From positions 3,251,283 to 3,315,282 of the forward strand of contig NZ_CP072800.1 of the NCBI RefSeq assembly GCF_017901155.1: a DNA stretch of 64,000 nucleotides, in the 5' to 3' direction. Positions 9,867-19,694 of the stretch are shown here, piece after piece. Within the stretch, counting starts at the first letter, position 1. Every line of letters begins with the position of its first letter. The notes below the pieces were generated by a model. The model worked only from the letters and a program-made list of their open reading frames with translations, searched no databases and had not been told where the DNA came from. The position numbers and the translations under genes are program-made. Origin of the DNA: Candidatus Thiothrix anitrata. Lineage in GTDB: Bacteria; Pseudomonadota; Gammaproteobacteria; Thiotrichales; Thiotrichaceae.

Positions 9867-11336
9867 ATGCTTAAACAAGGATTTGATCTCCGGCTGGGTC
9901 AGACATTATCCATGACACCTCAATTGCAACAGGCTATCCGCTTGCTGCAATTGTCTTCGCTTGAATTGCAAGAAGAAATCCAGCAGGCACTGGAAGAGAA
10001 TCCTTTGCTGCAATTATGCGAGGAAGCGGAAGACAAGGATGCCAGCAATGCCCTGCAAGCGGGTGAAGCTCCTAATACTACTTCAGAAGAAGCATCCAGC
10101 ACCGCTGATACGCCTCAGCTTGACAGCGAAATTCCCGATGAACTAGGCCACGATGCCGAGTGGGAAGACACTTACGACACCCGCAGCAGTAACAGCGATA
10201 GCAACGGCGACAAAGACGGTTTCCTCGAAAACCAGCAAAGTGCTGACAGTGGCTTGCAAGAGCATTTGTTATGGCAAATTAATATGAGCAATTTATCCGA
10301 CACGGATAAATACATTGCCAGCTTGCTGATTGGCTCTTTGGATGATGCCGGTTATTTATGCGACTCCCTCGATGAGATTTTCGCACTGTTGAGCGATGAT
10401 TTACTGGTCGAGATGGAGGATGTTGAGGTTGTGCTCAAGTACATTCAGCATCTTGACCCGCCCGGTGTGGGTGCGCGTGATTTGCGCGAATGCCTACTCA
10501 TTCAGCTAGAAAAATATCCCGAAACCCGTTTGTTGTTCAAAGCACGCCAGCTTGTCGAAAAACATCTGGACTTAATGGAACGACGCGATTATAAAGAAAT
10601 ACAGAAAAGACTAAAAATAGATCAGAATGATTTGGAAGGCATGATCGTTTTGTTACGTGGCTTGCAACCCCGACCCGGCAGTGCTTTTTCTAATTCTACC
10701 CCTGACTATATCGTTCCTGATGTTTTTGTACGCAAGTTTAAAGGACAGTGGGTGGTTTCGTTAAATGCGCAAGTAACGCCTAGCTTACAAATCAATCAGT
10801 ATTACGCTGACATGCTCGGTCATGTCAAAAGCGACAGCGATTCCAGCTATTTCAAGACCAATCTGCAACAAGCCCGCTGGCTGATCCGTAGTGTGGAAAG
10901 CCGTAACAGCACCTTACTCGGTGTTGCAAAAGCAATTGTTGATCGTCAGAGTGCTTTCATGCAATATGGGGAACAGGCGATGAAGCCTTTAGTACTCAGG
11001 GATATTGCAGAAGAGTTAGAAATGCACGAGTCCACCATCTCACGCGTCACCACCAGTAAATACATGCACACCCCACGCGGTGTCTTCGAGTTCAAGTACT
11101 TTTTTTCCAGCCAAGTCGACACCGACACTGGTTCCAGTTGTTCATCAACCGCAATCCGAGCCATGCTCAAAAAGCTGATTGCAGAGGAAAGTCCAGCAAC
11201 CCCCCTAAGCGATAATCAATTGACAAACCTGCTGAATCAGCAGGGCATCAACGTGGCACGGCGAACCGTAGCCAAGTACCGTGAAGCAATGTCTATCGCT
11301 CCATCTCACGAGCGTAAAGCTTTGCTTCCGAGCTGA
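9867..11336 (+). CDS. rpoN: RNA polymerase sigma-54 factor RpoN
   Basis: Sigma-54 directs polymerase to -24/-12 promoters and needs activator ATPases. The 489 residues show the Gln/Leu-rich region I (TPQLQQAIRLLQLSS), an acidic region II (about 50-130), the core-binding domain, a helix-turn-helix region (LRDIAEELEMHESTISRV), and the RpoN box VARRTVAKYREAM near the C-terminus. It heads the rpoN-hpf-ptsN-rapZ cluster. Confidence 0.97.
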   Translation: MLKQGFDLRLGQTLSMTPQLQQAIRLLQLSSLELQEEIQQALEENPLLQLCEEAEDKDASNALQAGEAPNTTSEEASSTADTPQLDSEIPDELGHDAEWEDTYDTRSSNSDSNGDKDGFLENQQSADSGLQEHLLWQINMSNLSDTDKYIASLLIGSLDDAGYLCDSLDEIFALLSDDLLVEMEDVEVVLKYIQHLDPPGVGARDLRECLLIQLEKYPETRLLFKARQLVEKHLDLMERRDYKEIQKRLKIDQNDLEGMIVLLRGLQPRPGSAFSNSTPDYIVPDVFVRKFKGQWVVSLNAQVTPSLQINQYYADMLGHVKSDSDSSYFKTNLQQARWLIRSVESRNSTLLGVAKAIVDRQSAFMQYGEQAMKPLVLRDIAEELEMHESTISRVTTSKYMHTPRGVFEFKYFFSSQVDTDTGSSCSSTAIRAMLKKLIAEESPATPLSDNQLTNLLNQQGINVARRTVAKYREAMSIAPSHERKALLPS

Positions 11337-11393
11337 ACTCTATCCCACTGCAAAGGGATAAGGTTTTACCATGACCTGACAAAGGAGCTTGCA

Positions 11394-11729
11394 ATGCAAT
11401 TAGAAATCACTGGTCATCATCTTGAAGTGACAGATTCCATGAGTGCTTATATCCGTGAAAAAGCGGATCGTCTGAAGCGTCACTTCGATCAGGTAATGAA
11501 CATTCACTTTATTCTGGAAGTCGAAAAACAGCAGCATAAAGCGGAAGCAACCCTGCACGTTAGCGGCAACCACATTTTTGCGAATGCGCATTCCAACGAT
11601 ATGTATGCAGCCATTGACGCCTTGATCGACAAACTGGATCGTCAGATTGTCAAACACAAGGAAAAGGTAAAGGATCACCATCGCCAAGAAGCCTCACAAC
11701 TGGCTGATGTGGCAACGGCTACGGATTAA
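11394..11729 (+). CDS. hpf: Ribosome hibernation promoting factor HPF
   Basis: HPF binds the 30S decoding site and favours inactive 100S ribosome dimers in slow growth. At 111 residues it is the short form; it begins MQLEITGHHLEVTDSM and has the basic/acidic helix pattern of the S30AE family. A strong ribosome-binding site (AAAGGAG) precedes the start. It sits between rpoN and ptsN, the standard location. Confidence 0.95.
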   Translation: MQLEITGHHLEVTDSMSAYIREKADRLKRHFDQVMNIHFILEVEKQQHKAEATLHVSGNHIFANAHSNDMYAAIDALIDKLDRQIVKHKEKVKDHHRQEASQLADVATATD

Positions 11730-11732
11730 TTT

Positions 11733-12224
11733 ATGATGGATATTGCTACCCTCTTAGCCCCAGAACGTATCGCCTATGCGCAGGAAATCTCCAGCCGTAA
11801 GCGGGTATTTGAACGTCTCGCAGAGTTACTTGTGAACGCACAAGACGATCTTAGTGCGGAGGCTGTCTTTGATGCCCTGACTAACCGGGAAAAGTTGGGT
11901 AGCACCGCATTGGGGAATGGCGTTGCCCTTCCCCATACCAGTATTGCCATTCCTGAAGCACGCGGGGCTTTGTTACTGTTAGAAGAAGGACTCAAAATGG
12001 ATGCGCCGGATAAAAAACCCGTGCAAGTGTTCATGGCGATTCTGGTTCCGACAGACAAAGCTTCCGACTTCTCACCTTGCATTACCGAATTAGCCAGCAT
12101 TTTGCTGCAAAAACCGTTGTTAGAGCAGCTTCAGCACTACCGTGAACCTGATGACATCCTCACCTATTTCAATGGTCTGCTGCCCCCCCCACCGCAGTAC
12201 TATGTCACTGCACTGGCGGCATAA
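11733..12224 (+). CDS. ptsN: Nitrogen PTS component EIIA-Ntr (PtsN)
   Basis: PtsN is the terminal phospho-acceptor of the regulatory nitrogen phosphotransferase system. The 163 residues form one EIIA type-2 domain with the phosphorylatable His in GNGVALPHTSI. It follows hpf after three bases and precedes rapZ by three. The carrier NPr (ptsO), often in this cluster, is not found downstream here. Confidence 0.95.
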   Translation: MMDIATLLAPERIAYAQEISSRKRVFERLAELLVNAQDDLSAEAVFDALTNREKLGSTALGNGVALPHTSIAIPEARGALLLLEEGLKMDAPDKKPVQVFMAILVPTDKASDFSPCITELASILLQKPLLEQLQHYREPDDILTYFNGLLPPPPQYYVTALAA

Positions 12225-12227
12225 CGA

Positions 12228-13091
12228 ATGCATCTGGTTATTATCAGTGGTATGTCAGGGGCGGGGAAAAGTTACGCCTTACACAATTTAGAAGACAGCG
12301 GCTATTACTGCATTGATAATCTACCCTCACAATTGCTGGAAGCCTTGCTAGGCACCGCACAAATTGCCAACCAAACCCATTTAGCCATTGGCATTGATAT
12401 TCGTGGTGGCAAAGCCAGCGTTGCTGAAATCCCGACAATCATTAAACGGGTACGTCAGCGTGTACCCAATACGCAACTGATTTACTTGTATGCCGATCAG
12501 GACACCCTACGCAAACGTTACAATGAAAGCCGTCGTCGACATCCGCTTTCTTCCGAAATGCTGGAGCTGGATAAGGCTATTAGTCTGGAAGCTTCGCTAC
12601 TTAACCCACTGTCGATTAATGCCGATTTACGCATTGATACCTCGCATACCAGTATTTACGATTTAGGACATTTACTGAACGCCCGCATTAATCAGGCTGA
12701 GCCGAAAAAATTGTCGCTCATGGTGCAGTCGTTTGGTTTTAAACACGAAGCACCCTCAGACACAGACTTTTTGTTTGATGTGCGCTGTTTGCCCAATCCG
12801 TATTGGGTTCCTGAATTACGCCACTTGACCGGCAAAGATCCGGGCATTGTGAGCTGGCTCGAAAGTCATAACGCCGTGCATCAGATGTACCACGATATTC
12901 GTGACTTTTTGGATCGTTGGTTGCCTAATCAAGAGGGGCATTGTCAACGCGCCTACCTGACCGTTTCTATTGGTTGCACGGGTGGGCATCACCGTTCCGT
13001 GTACCTCGCCGAACGCCTTTACCAGCACTTTCACAGTGCGCTGGGTGATAGCACGGTGTTGCGTCACCGCGAACTCAATGACGTGCGTTAA
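12228..13091 (+). CDS. rapZ: RNase adapter protein RapZ
   Basis: RapZ is a nucleotide-binding protein that in enterobacteria targets the sRNA GlmZ to RNase E and so tunes amino-sugar synthesis. The 287 residues have Walker A GMSGAGKS at the N-terminus and the C-terminal conserved IGCTGGHHRSVYLAERL. Its genomic position after ptsN is conserved. Whether GlmZ-like RNAs exist in this organism is unknown. Confidence 0.95.
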   Translation: MHLVIISGMSGAGKSYALHNLEDSGYYCIDNLPSQLLEALLGTAQIANQTHLAIGIDIRGGKASVAEIPTIIKRVRQRVPNTQLIYLYADQDTLRKRYNESRRRHPLSSEMLELDKAISLEASLLNPLSINADLRIDTSHTSIYDLGHLLNARINQAEPKKLSLMVQSFGFKHEAPSDTDFLFDVRCLPNPYWVPELRHLTGKDPGIVSWLESHNAVHQMYHDIRDFLDRWLPNQEGHCQRAYLTVSIGCTGGHHRSVYLAERLYQHFHSALGDSTVLRHRELNDVR

Positions 13092-13180
13092 CGCCCTTCC
13101 CGCTGTACAATCGCCACGGCATCAAGGCCACTAATTAACTTTTCCAACTAAAGCTGGCCTCATTTTTGGGGAGGTACACC

Positions 13181-14134
13181 ATGCTGCGATTTTTTGGTTT
13201 CACCAACGGCAAACTGGTCGAGCACAAATTAACCGACGGACGTTTTGACCAAACCATACCGCATACCGGCTGGGTCGATGCGCAGGATACCTCGGATGAG
13301 GAGCGTGAACGCTTAGAAGCGTTATTACATACCGAATTACCCGAATCGGATGATGTTGAGGAAATCGAATCCTCAGCTCGTTATTTCACCGATAGCAGCG
13401 GAATTCACGTGCATTCCCTATTCCTGACACAAAGTGAAGGCCGCATGGATACCACTACAGTGGCATTCATTTTACAAGCTGAACTTTTGATTACAGTACG
13501 CGAATGCGAATTAGCAGATTTTCGGCTATTACGAATGCGAGCACGACGCGGACAAGTTGAAGTACGCACTCCACGTCATTTATTGTTAACCATGTTTGAG
13601 CAAAAGGTGGAAAACCTAGCGGATGCGATTGAAGACATTCACCACGAATTAGAAATCGTCAGCCACCGAGTTTTGGAAGAAACTGGCACAGATCTAGAAA
13701 GTGCGATCGACGATTTAGCCGCCCTAGAAGACAGCAACGGTAAAATTCGCCTGTGTTTAATGGATACCCAACGATCTATCTCCTTTCTGCAACGTCAATT
13801 GCGTGAAAGCAAGGGTGCACAGGAAATCATTCCCGATGTGATTCGCGACATTGATACCCTGATGTCACACACCACGTTCCTGTTCGATAAAATCAACTTC
13901 TTAATGAGCACCACCCAAGGTTTCATCAACATTGAACAGAATAAAATCATTAAAATATTTTCGATTGCATCAGTGATGTTTTTGCCGCCGACGCTGGTTG
14001 CCAGCATGTACGGGATGAACTTTGAATTTATGCCGGAATTGAAATTTGCATTCGGTTATCCGATGGCAATTGGCTTGATGATTCTGGCCGGTATAATTCC
14101 TCTCGTTTACTTTAAACGTAAAGGTTGGTTGTAG
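13181..14134 (+). CDS. corA: Magnesium/cobalt transporter CorA
   Basis: CorA is a pentameric inner-membrane channel for Mg2+ and Co2+. The long N-terminal cytoplasmic domain is acidic and helical. The C-terminus carries two transmembrane helices with the signature YGMNFEFMPEL and ends KRKGWL, very like E. coli CorA. I set the start at ATG 13181 (317 residues) because GGGGAGG lies just before it; a TTG at 13166 would put that site inside the gene. It follows rapZ after about 90 bp. Confidence 0.94.
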   Translation: MLRFFGFTNGKLVEHKLTDGRFDQTIPHTGWVDAQDTSDEERERLEALLHTELPESDDVEEIESSARYFTDSSGIHVHSLFLTQSEGRMDTTTVAFILQAELLITVRECELADFRLLRMRARRGQVEVRTPRHLLLTMFEQKVENLADAIEDIHHELEIVSHRVLEETGTDLESAIDDLAALEDSNGKIRLCLMDTQRSISFLQRQLRESKGAQEIIPDVIRDIDTLMSHTTFLFDKINFLMSTTQGFINIEQNKIIKIFSIASVMFLPPTLVASMYGMNFEFMPELKFAFGYPMAIGLMILAGIIPLVYFKRKGWL

Positions 14135-14159
14135 AGGCGTACTAATTACGCCTCTACAA
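14129..14159. terminator. Perfect 13-bp hairpin between convergent corA and mltB
   Basis: Positions 14129-14141 are an exact inverted repeat of 14147-14159, with a 5-base loop. The hairpin includes the corA stop codon and ends 8 bases before the mltB stop. It lacks a U-tract, so it is a bidirectional stem-loop that probably ends or stabilises both convergent transcripts rather than a classic intrinsic terminator. Confidence 0.65.
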
Positions 14160-14167
14160 CACTTGCA

Positions 14168-15325
14168 TTACTTACCCACGCGCCCACGAATGCCCTGACT
14201 GAGTAAATGCACCGCCATAGCGTAATAATTGCTATGGTTATAACGGGTAATCGTATAGAAATTGTTATAACCAATCCACGGCTCTTTGTAACCACCCGGC
14301 ACAGTACTCAGCGCAAGTAAATACGCAGTGCCACTACCATTACCGTATTGCGGCACAATGCCCCGCGCTGCTAGCGAGGAAGCCGTGTATTTCACCTTAA
14401 AACCATCTGGCATACTGGCGTAAGCATCTGAACCAACCCGTGCAGGCACTGCCACCACTCCCCCACGCTGCCAACCGTGTTTAGCAAAATAATTGGCGAT
14501 GCTGCCAATGGCATCAACTGGATTCCACAAATCGCGAATCCCGTCGCCGTCAAAATCAACTGCGAAAGCATGAAAACTGCTCGGCATAAATTGCCCGTAA
14601 CCCATTGCCCCGGCAAATGAACCTTTAGGAGCTAGCGGATCCATACGTTCACTACGGGTCATCAACATGTAGTTTTTCAACTCTTTAAAAAAGAAATTGC
14701 TACGGCGTTGATTGGTAATGGCGGAAGTAACTAGTGCATCAATCACACGATGTTTACCCAGAATACGCCCCCAACGGGTTTCCACCCCCATAATCCCCAC
14801 AATGTATTCTGCCGAAACACCGTAAGTTTGTTCAGCACGTTTCAAATGTGCGCCATATTGCCGCCAAAACTCAACGCCGCGCTGGACGTTAGCAGCATTC
14901 ACAAAACGGTCACGGTAAGCAAACCACCCCTTCGGACTACCGGGATCATTACTAGTTTGCGCCCACAACCGCGCTACATCATCACGGTTGCGCACCTGCG
15001 AGAATACGCCATACAGGTAATTACGATCAAAACCATTACTGGCTGCAAGATTTTCGATGAAGGCAATTAATTGCGGATTGCCTGCAAAATCACCACTCAA
15101 TGCAGCCGCAGAATAATTTCCTACACCACGCCCGCCATAACTAACGGATTGCGGCGTCTCATTGCTACCTTTTTTGCCGTGCTGCTTAGCAATAGGCTGC
15201 TTGGGCTTCACTGTGCTCACACCGTCATCACGTTCCGTTTTTTGCGGTGTCTGACTACAAGCACCTAAGCCTAATGCGAGTACTGCTACTGCGGAATACG
15301 TGCACAAATCCCTGAAAAGACGCAT
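14168..15325 (-). CDS. Lytic murein transglycosylase, MltB family lipoprotein
   Basis: It cleaves peptidoglycan glycan strands to form 1,6-anhydromuramic ends. The 385 residues begin with a lipoprotein signal (VLALGLGACS, lipobox LGAC), then a basic low-complexity linker, then the SLT-fold catalytic domain with Glu in GIMGVETRWG and AGAMGYGQFMPSSFHAFAVD followed by DFDGDGIRDLWNP. No peptidoglycan-binding domain is present, unlike the second MltB-type gene at 35.6 kb. A good ribosome-binding site (AAAGGAGA) precedes the start. It follows the proline-rich secreted protein gene by 15 bp. Confidence 0.92.
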   Translation of the reverse strand: MRLFRDLCTYSAVAVLALGLGACSQTPQKTERDDGVSTVKPKQPIAKQHGKKGSNETPQSVSYGGRGVGNYSAAALSGDFAGNPQLIAFIENLAASNGFDRNYLYGVFSQVRNRDDVARLWAQTSNDPGSPKGWFAYRDRFVNAANVQRGVEFWRQYGAHLKRAEQTYGVSAEYIVGIMGVETRWGRILGKHRVIDALVTSAITNQRRSNFFFKELKNYMLMTRSERMDPLAPKGSFAGAMGYGQFMPSSFHAFAVDFDGDGIRDLWNPVDAIGSIANYFAKHGWQRGGVVAVPARVGSDAYASMPDGFKVKYTASSLAARGIVPQYGNGSGTAYLLALSTVPGGYKEPWIGYNNFYTITRYNHSNYYAMAVHLLSQGIRGRVGK

Positions 15326-15340
15326 CCAATTCTCCTTTGA

Positions 15341-15982
15341 TTACTGAGCAAAATTCACGAAATTACCCGCCTCTTCAGCAATCGGCGGAAACTGATTAGT
15401 AATAGCATCACCCACGGTAATCGGGTCAGGTGAGCTTAACGATGGAAAACGCCAACCACCGGGCATATACCCCATTTCATAAGGGGCATTAATCATTTTA
15501 TCCCACACATCACCGGTAAAATCGGTGTAAAAATCAGGCCAGATATAACGCGTATCACCCCAAGGCTTCACCTCTTTCTTTTTCGGAGGCAATGGCGGTG
15601 GCGGGCGCATTCCGTAAGGTGGCATCTGACGCTGTTGCATAGCATAAGGATTATAAGTCTGCCCGTAAGGATAAGCCGGATAGCGCGGATACGCACCGTA
15701 ATACGGCTGTTGTGGGTACATCATCACCGGAGCATTAGGTGTACTGACGTTCGTCCGGGGAGGAAAAGTCAAACCGGGCGCAACCACTTGTGCAGGTGCA
15801 GGTGCAGGTGCAGCAGGAGTGGTGGCTGGTGGTGCAGGTTGCGCTGTATTTACACCCGGCATTAAACCCAATGCCTCAACAGGTGCAGTAGCAGGTGATG
15901 CGACACCTTGCCCCTCTGCATACGCAATGTTGTTGACTAGCAACAAAGCAACCAGCGTTACAACGCCTTGTCGTGTATTCAT
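15341..15982 (-). CDS. Secreted proline-rich protein of unknown function
   Basis: A 213-residue protein with a Sec signal peptide (MNTRQGVVTLVALLLVNNIAYA, cleavage near AYA-EG). A Pro/Ala-rich stretch follows (about 45-70, including an APAPAPA run from a hexanucleotide repeat), then a Tyr/Pro/Gln-rich middle (YPQQPYYGAYPRYPAYPY) and a more ordered C-terminus with several Trp (WGDTRYIWPDFYTDF). I do not recognise a family. It is the first gene of a likely two-gene operon with the MltB-type lipoprotein, so an envelope or cell-wall role is inferred from context only. Confidence 0.75.
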   Translation of the reverse strand: MNTRQGVVTLVALLLVNNIAYAEGQGVASPATAPVEALGLMPGVNTAQPAPPATTPAAPAPAPAQVVAPGLTFPPRTNVSTPNAPVMMYPQQPYYGAYPRYPAYPYGQTYNPYAMQQRQMPPYGMRPPPPLPPKKKEVKPWGDTRYIWPDFYTDFTGDVWDKMINAPYEMGYMPGGWRFPSLSSPDPITVGDAITNQFPPIAEEAGNFVNFAQ

Positions 15983-16052
15983 AATGTTCGCTACTCAATG
16001 TGGTGAATGAGGGTTAGGATAGCAGAAAAGGCTTAACGGCTGTAAAACACTT

Positions 16053-16886
16053 TCACGCAGACAGCCCATCTAAAATACATCCTTGGCGTTCACGCGATTT
16101 GGCACGGAAATAGCCACTTTGCTGATAAAATCTAATATCGGCATTGTCCCACCATCCCGGAATGCCCAACACTGGCAACGGATTCAACTGCAATGGCGAT
16201 AACAATTGGCCTGATGCTAAAAAATCACTGACAAGCGCATCCAACCAAACACGTTGCGCTTGTGGCTCTTGTGCAAAAAAATGCTGTGGAGCTTCGACCA
16301 GTAACGCATGAGCCGTTACCCCAACATACGGAGTTAACAGTTTTTCCAGCAACGCATGACCAATAACAAAACACGCCATGTCATTACTCCACGCATCACG
16401 CTGTTCCACAAATAACGTTTGCCAGTCAAAATCCAAAATAGGCTGTAATCCCGCCCGCCGCGTCGACACAATGACCACGCCGCTTTCATCAAATAACGTC
16501 AGGGCATCGCGTTGCGGGGTACGTTGTTTGCCATATTGCTGCAAATCTGCTGCGTGTTGCGCATTGATCTGGATTTTGGTGCGTGGGTATTGAGACCACA
16601 TCAGCGCGTTAAAAAAATCATGCCAATTGGCAGGGCGTGTCGCCACCATGCCGTGCTGAAAAATACGTTCTTCGTAATACAATGCGGGAAAAGGTAAGGT
16701 CGCATCTTGCGCTACAAACTGGATCGGCATCCCCGATTGCGCCTGTAAATCAGCAGGTAACAACCGCTGCAACGCCTCACACTCAGGCCATTGCTGATAA
16801 CTTGACCACTCTCCAACCGCCGGTAATTGCTGAAAAACCGGGTGTAATATCACAAACTGCGGATTCCACACATCCAAATCTGTCAC
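16053..16886 (-). CDS. DUF3025 domain protein
   Basis: A 277-residue protein whose WHDFFNALMWSQYPRTKIQIN segment (about residues 87-107) is the hallmark of DUF3025, a family without assigned function. It has no signal peptide or membrane segment. Its start overlaps the stop of the SpoVR-family gene by four bases (ATGA), so it is the fourth gene of the prkA-yeaH-spoVR operon. DUF3025 genes are usually found elsewhere, so the coupling suggests, but does not show, a link to this stress module. Confidence 0.8.
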   Translation of the reverse strand: MTDLDVWNPQFVILHPVFQQLPAVGEWSSYQQWPECEALQRLLPADLQAQSGMPIQFVAQDATLPFPALYYEERIFQHGMVATRPANWHDFFNALMWSQYPRTKIQINAQHAADLQQYGKQRTPQRDALTLFDESGVVIVSTRRAGLQPILDFDWQTLFVEQRDAWSNDMACFVIGHALLEKLLTPYVGVTAHALLVEAPQHFFAQEPQAQRVWLDALVSDFLASGQLLSPLQLNPLPVLGIPGWWDNADIRFYQQSGYFRAKSRERQGCILDGLSA

Positions 16887-18394
16887 CTATCCGCCACCAA
16901 ATGATAACTCCTCACCGTGCGCCCATCCGGTTCAACCGAGTGCAAATGCACATCGTAACCCCATAAACGGTGGATATGCCGCAACATTTCATTCACATCC
17001 GCACTCAACGGGCGACGCTCGTTGAGCATGTGTTGCAGGGTTAACGCCCGATCACCACGTACATTCACATGATGTACCTGAATATCCGGCTCCTGATGAC
17101 TCAGATTGTACTGCCGCGACAATACTTCACGCACCTGCCGATAGCCGTCATCGTTGTGAATGGCGGTAATGTTGATGGTATTTTTACGATCATCATCTTC
17201 CAACGCAAACAGGTGAAAATCGCGAATCACTTTAGGTGATAAAAACTGCAAAATGAAACTTTCATCGCGGTAATTACGCATCACCGTATCGAGGGTTGCA
17301 ATCCAATCCGCTCCGGCAATATCAGGAAACCACCGCCGATCTTCTTCCGTCGGATGTTCACAAATGCGCCGAATATCACTCATCATCGCGAACCCCAACG
17401 CATACGGATTAATACCGTTGTAGTAAGGGCTATCAAACGCAGGCTGACTCACCACATTGGTATGCGAAGTGAGGAATTCCATCATAAACCCTTCATTCAC
17501 CAAGCCCTCGTCATACATTTCATTGAGAATGGTGTAATGCCAAAACGTTGCCCAGCCTTCATTCATCACCTGCGTTTGGCGTTGCGGATAAAAATACTGC
17601 GCCACCTTGCGCACAATACGAATGATTTCACGCTGCCAAGTCGCCAATGCCGGAGAATTCTTTTCAATAAAATACAAAATGTTTTCTTGCGGCTCCTCGG
17701 GGAAATGCGTAATCACGCTTCCCGCTTCTTCCTGTAAGCGTCCGCGATGCGGCAAAGTACGCCACAAATCATTCAAATGCTGCTGAATATACAACTCACG
17801 TTCTTGCTGACGTTCGCGCTCTTCTGCGGCGGAAATCGGTGCGGGGCGTTTATAGCGATCCACCCCGTAATTCATTAACGCGTGGCAAGAATCCAACAAC
17901 AACTCCACGGATTCCACCCCGTAACGGTCTTCGCAGTCACTAATGTATTTTTTAGCGAACATTAAGTAGTCGATAATCGCTTCTGCATCCGTCCATGCGC
18001 GGAACAAATAATTACCCTTAAAAAACGAATTATGCCCGTAACAAGCGTGCGCAATCACCAACGCCTGCATGGTTAAGGTGTTTTCCTCCATCAAATACGC
18101 AATGCACGGGTTGGAGTTAATCACAATTTCATAGGCCAACCCCATGCGTCCACGGGTGTAGTTTTGCTCCACATTGACGAAATGTTTACCATATGACCAG
18201 TGATTGTAAAATAACGGCATCCCCACTGAGGCATATGCATCCATCATCTGATCAGAACGGATAATCTCAATCTGATTTGGGTAGGTTTCCAGCTTAAATT
18301 TTTGCTGGGCAATCCGTGCAATTTCGCGGTTGTACGTTTCAATGGTTTCAAATGTCCATTCGGAACTGGTTGAAATATAGGCTTTAGCAACCAT
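16883..18394 (-). CDS. SpoVR/YcgB family protein
   Basis: A 503-residue SpoVR-family protein (E. coli YcgB type). It contains the family's acidic/His-rich conserved stretches such as YGHNSFFKGNYLF (about residues 117-129) and NEGWATFWHYTILNEMYDEG (about 280-300). The biochemical function is unknown; in enterobacteria it is RpoS-dependent and grouped with PrkA and YeaH. It abuts the yeaH homologue with a one-base overlap (TAATG), and DUF3025 follows. Confidence 0.93.
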   Translation of the reverse strand: MVAKAYISTSSEWTFETIETYNREIARIAQQKFKLETYPNQIEIIRSDQMMDAYASVGMPLFYNHWSYGKHFVNVEQNYTRGRMGLAYEIVINSNPCIAYLMEENTLTMQALVIAHACYGHNSFFKGNYLFRAWTDAEAIIDYLMFAKKYISDCEDRYGVESVELLLDSCHALMNYGVDRYKRPAPISAAEERERQQERELYIQQHLNDLWRTLPHRGRLQEEAGSVITHFPEEPQENILYFIEKNSPALATWQREIIRIVRKVAQYFYPQRQTQVMNEGWATFWHYTILNEMYDEGLVNEGFMMEFLTSHTNVVSQPAFDSPYYNGINPYALGFAMMSDIRRICEHPTEEDRRWFPDIAGADWIATLDTVMRNYRDESFILQFLSPKVIRDFHLFALEDDDRKNTINITAIHNDDGYRQVREVLSRQYNLSHQEPDIQVHHVNVRGDRALTLQHMLNERRPLSADVNEMLRHIHRLWGYDVHLHSVEPDGRTVRSYHLVADR

Positions 18395-19683
18395 TACGCA
18401 TCCTCCTCGCCCGCGTGCTTACGGAATAACTCGCGAAACACTGGGTAAATTTCAGCATTATGACGCACCCGCTGAATCGCAAACCGCTCCTGAAAATCGC
18501 GCTGCAACTGTTCGTACAACTGCCATAAACCTTGCGGATCACGATCACCGATTTCAATATAGGTGTAATATTGCACAAACGGTAAAATCGTCGACAGCAA
18601 CGCTTCACCGCACCGCGCATTGTCTTCGTGCCAATTATCACCATCAGAGGCTTGCGCCACGTAAATATTCCAAGCATTCGGGGAATAGCGTTCTTCGATA
18701 ATATTTCCCATTAAATTCAATGCACTGGAGACCACCGTACCGCCAGTTTCGCGGGCGTAAAAAAAGGTTTCTTCGTCAACTTCCTGCGCTTGGGTGTGGT
18801 GACGGATAAAGACCACTTCGATTTTCTCGTAGTTCTTTTTCAAGAATAAATACAGCAAGAAAAAGAAGCGTTTCGCGGTATCTTTAATATCCTGCGTCAT
18901 TGAGCCGGACACATCCATCACGCAAAACATCACCGCTTTCGGCGAAGGCTTCGGCACTTTAACTTTGAGGTTGTATTTCAGATCAAAATCATCCAGCCAA
19001 GGAATCGTGTGCATCCGCACATTCAGGTGTTCCAATTCCGCCAGCAATAACAAACGCTGCGCTTCATTATCTTCACTGTTTTCAAGCTGTTCCAACGCGC
19101 TCAATTCTGCCAACACTTCGCGGCGACGGCGACGCTCCTTACCCCGCAAGGCAATACGCCGCGCATGGGCACTGCGCATTGAGCGCACAATATTGACCTG
19201 CGCCGGATTGCCCACTTCGCTGACTCCGGCACGCTGGTAATCAAAAGAATCCATGCTGGTCAACTGGCGTTTCACCATATTCGGCAACGCTAAATCTTCA
19301 AACAAATAATCCAAGAATTCCTCTTGGGTAATTTGGAAGATGAAATCATCATCACCTTCGCCATCTGCTGAAGCCTGCCCCGAACCACTGCCATTACCTG
19401 CGCCACCTGGCGGACGCTGAATACGATCACCCGGCATAAATTCCTTATTACCCGGATGCACCATATCGCGCTTGCCGCCCTGCCCGTGCCGAAACACGGG
19501 TTCGGAAATATCACGCCGAGGGATCGGAATGCTCTCCCCTTGTTCCATATCCGTAATGGTGCGACGGCTCACCGCGTCTGACACCGCTTTACGGATTTGT
19601 TGTTGATAACGCTTGAGGAATCGCTCACGATTTACCAAGCTCTTGTTTTTGCTGTTTAAGCGGCGGTCAACAATGTAGGCCAT
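18394..19683 (-). CDS. yeaH: YeaH/YhbH family protein (DUF444, VWA-like)
   Basis: A 429-residue DUF444 protein. The C-terminal half has a von Willebrand A-type metal site, [12 protein letters not shown] (DxSxS). The N-terminus is basic and contains [15 protein letters not shown]. The start at 19683 ([15 protein letters not shown]) has AAGGAGGG upstream; the longer frame from 19725 would overlap prkA and lacks such a site. It works with PrkA and SpoVR in nitrogen/stationary-phase stress in enterobacteria; the mechanism is unclear. Confidence 0.94.
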   Translation of the reverse strand: MAYIVDRRLNSKNKSLVNRERFLKRYQQQIRKAVSDAVSRRTITDMEQGESIPIPRRDISEPVFRHGQGGKRDMVHPGNKEFMPGDRIQRPPGGAGNGSGSGQASADGEGDDDFIFQITQEEFLDYLFEDLALPNMVKRQLTSMDSFDYQRAGVSEVGNPAQVNIVRSMRSAHARRIALRGKERRRRREVLAELSALEQLENSEDNEAQRLLLLAELEHLNVRMHTIPWLDDFDLKYNLKVKVPKPSPKAVMFCVMDVSGSMTQDIKDTAKRFFFLLYLFLKKNYEKIEVVFIRHHTQAQEVDEETFFYARETGGTVVSSALNLMGNIIEERYSPNAWNIYVAQASDGDNWHEDNARCGEALLSTILPFVQYYTYIEIGDRDPQGLWQLYEQLQRDFQERFAIQRVRHNAEIYPVFRELFRKHAGEEDA

Positions 19684-19694
19684 GCAGCCCTCCT

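Noticed and set aside
15780-15830. Short tandem repeat (GGTGCA units) as a possible CRISPR or recombination site
   Set aside because: It is inside the proline-rich gene and encodes an Ala-Pro run; there are no spacers.
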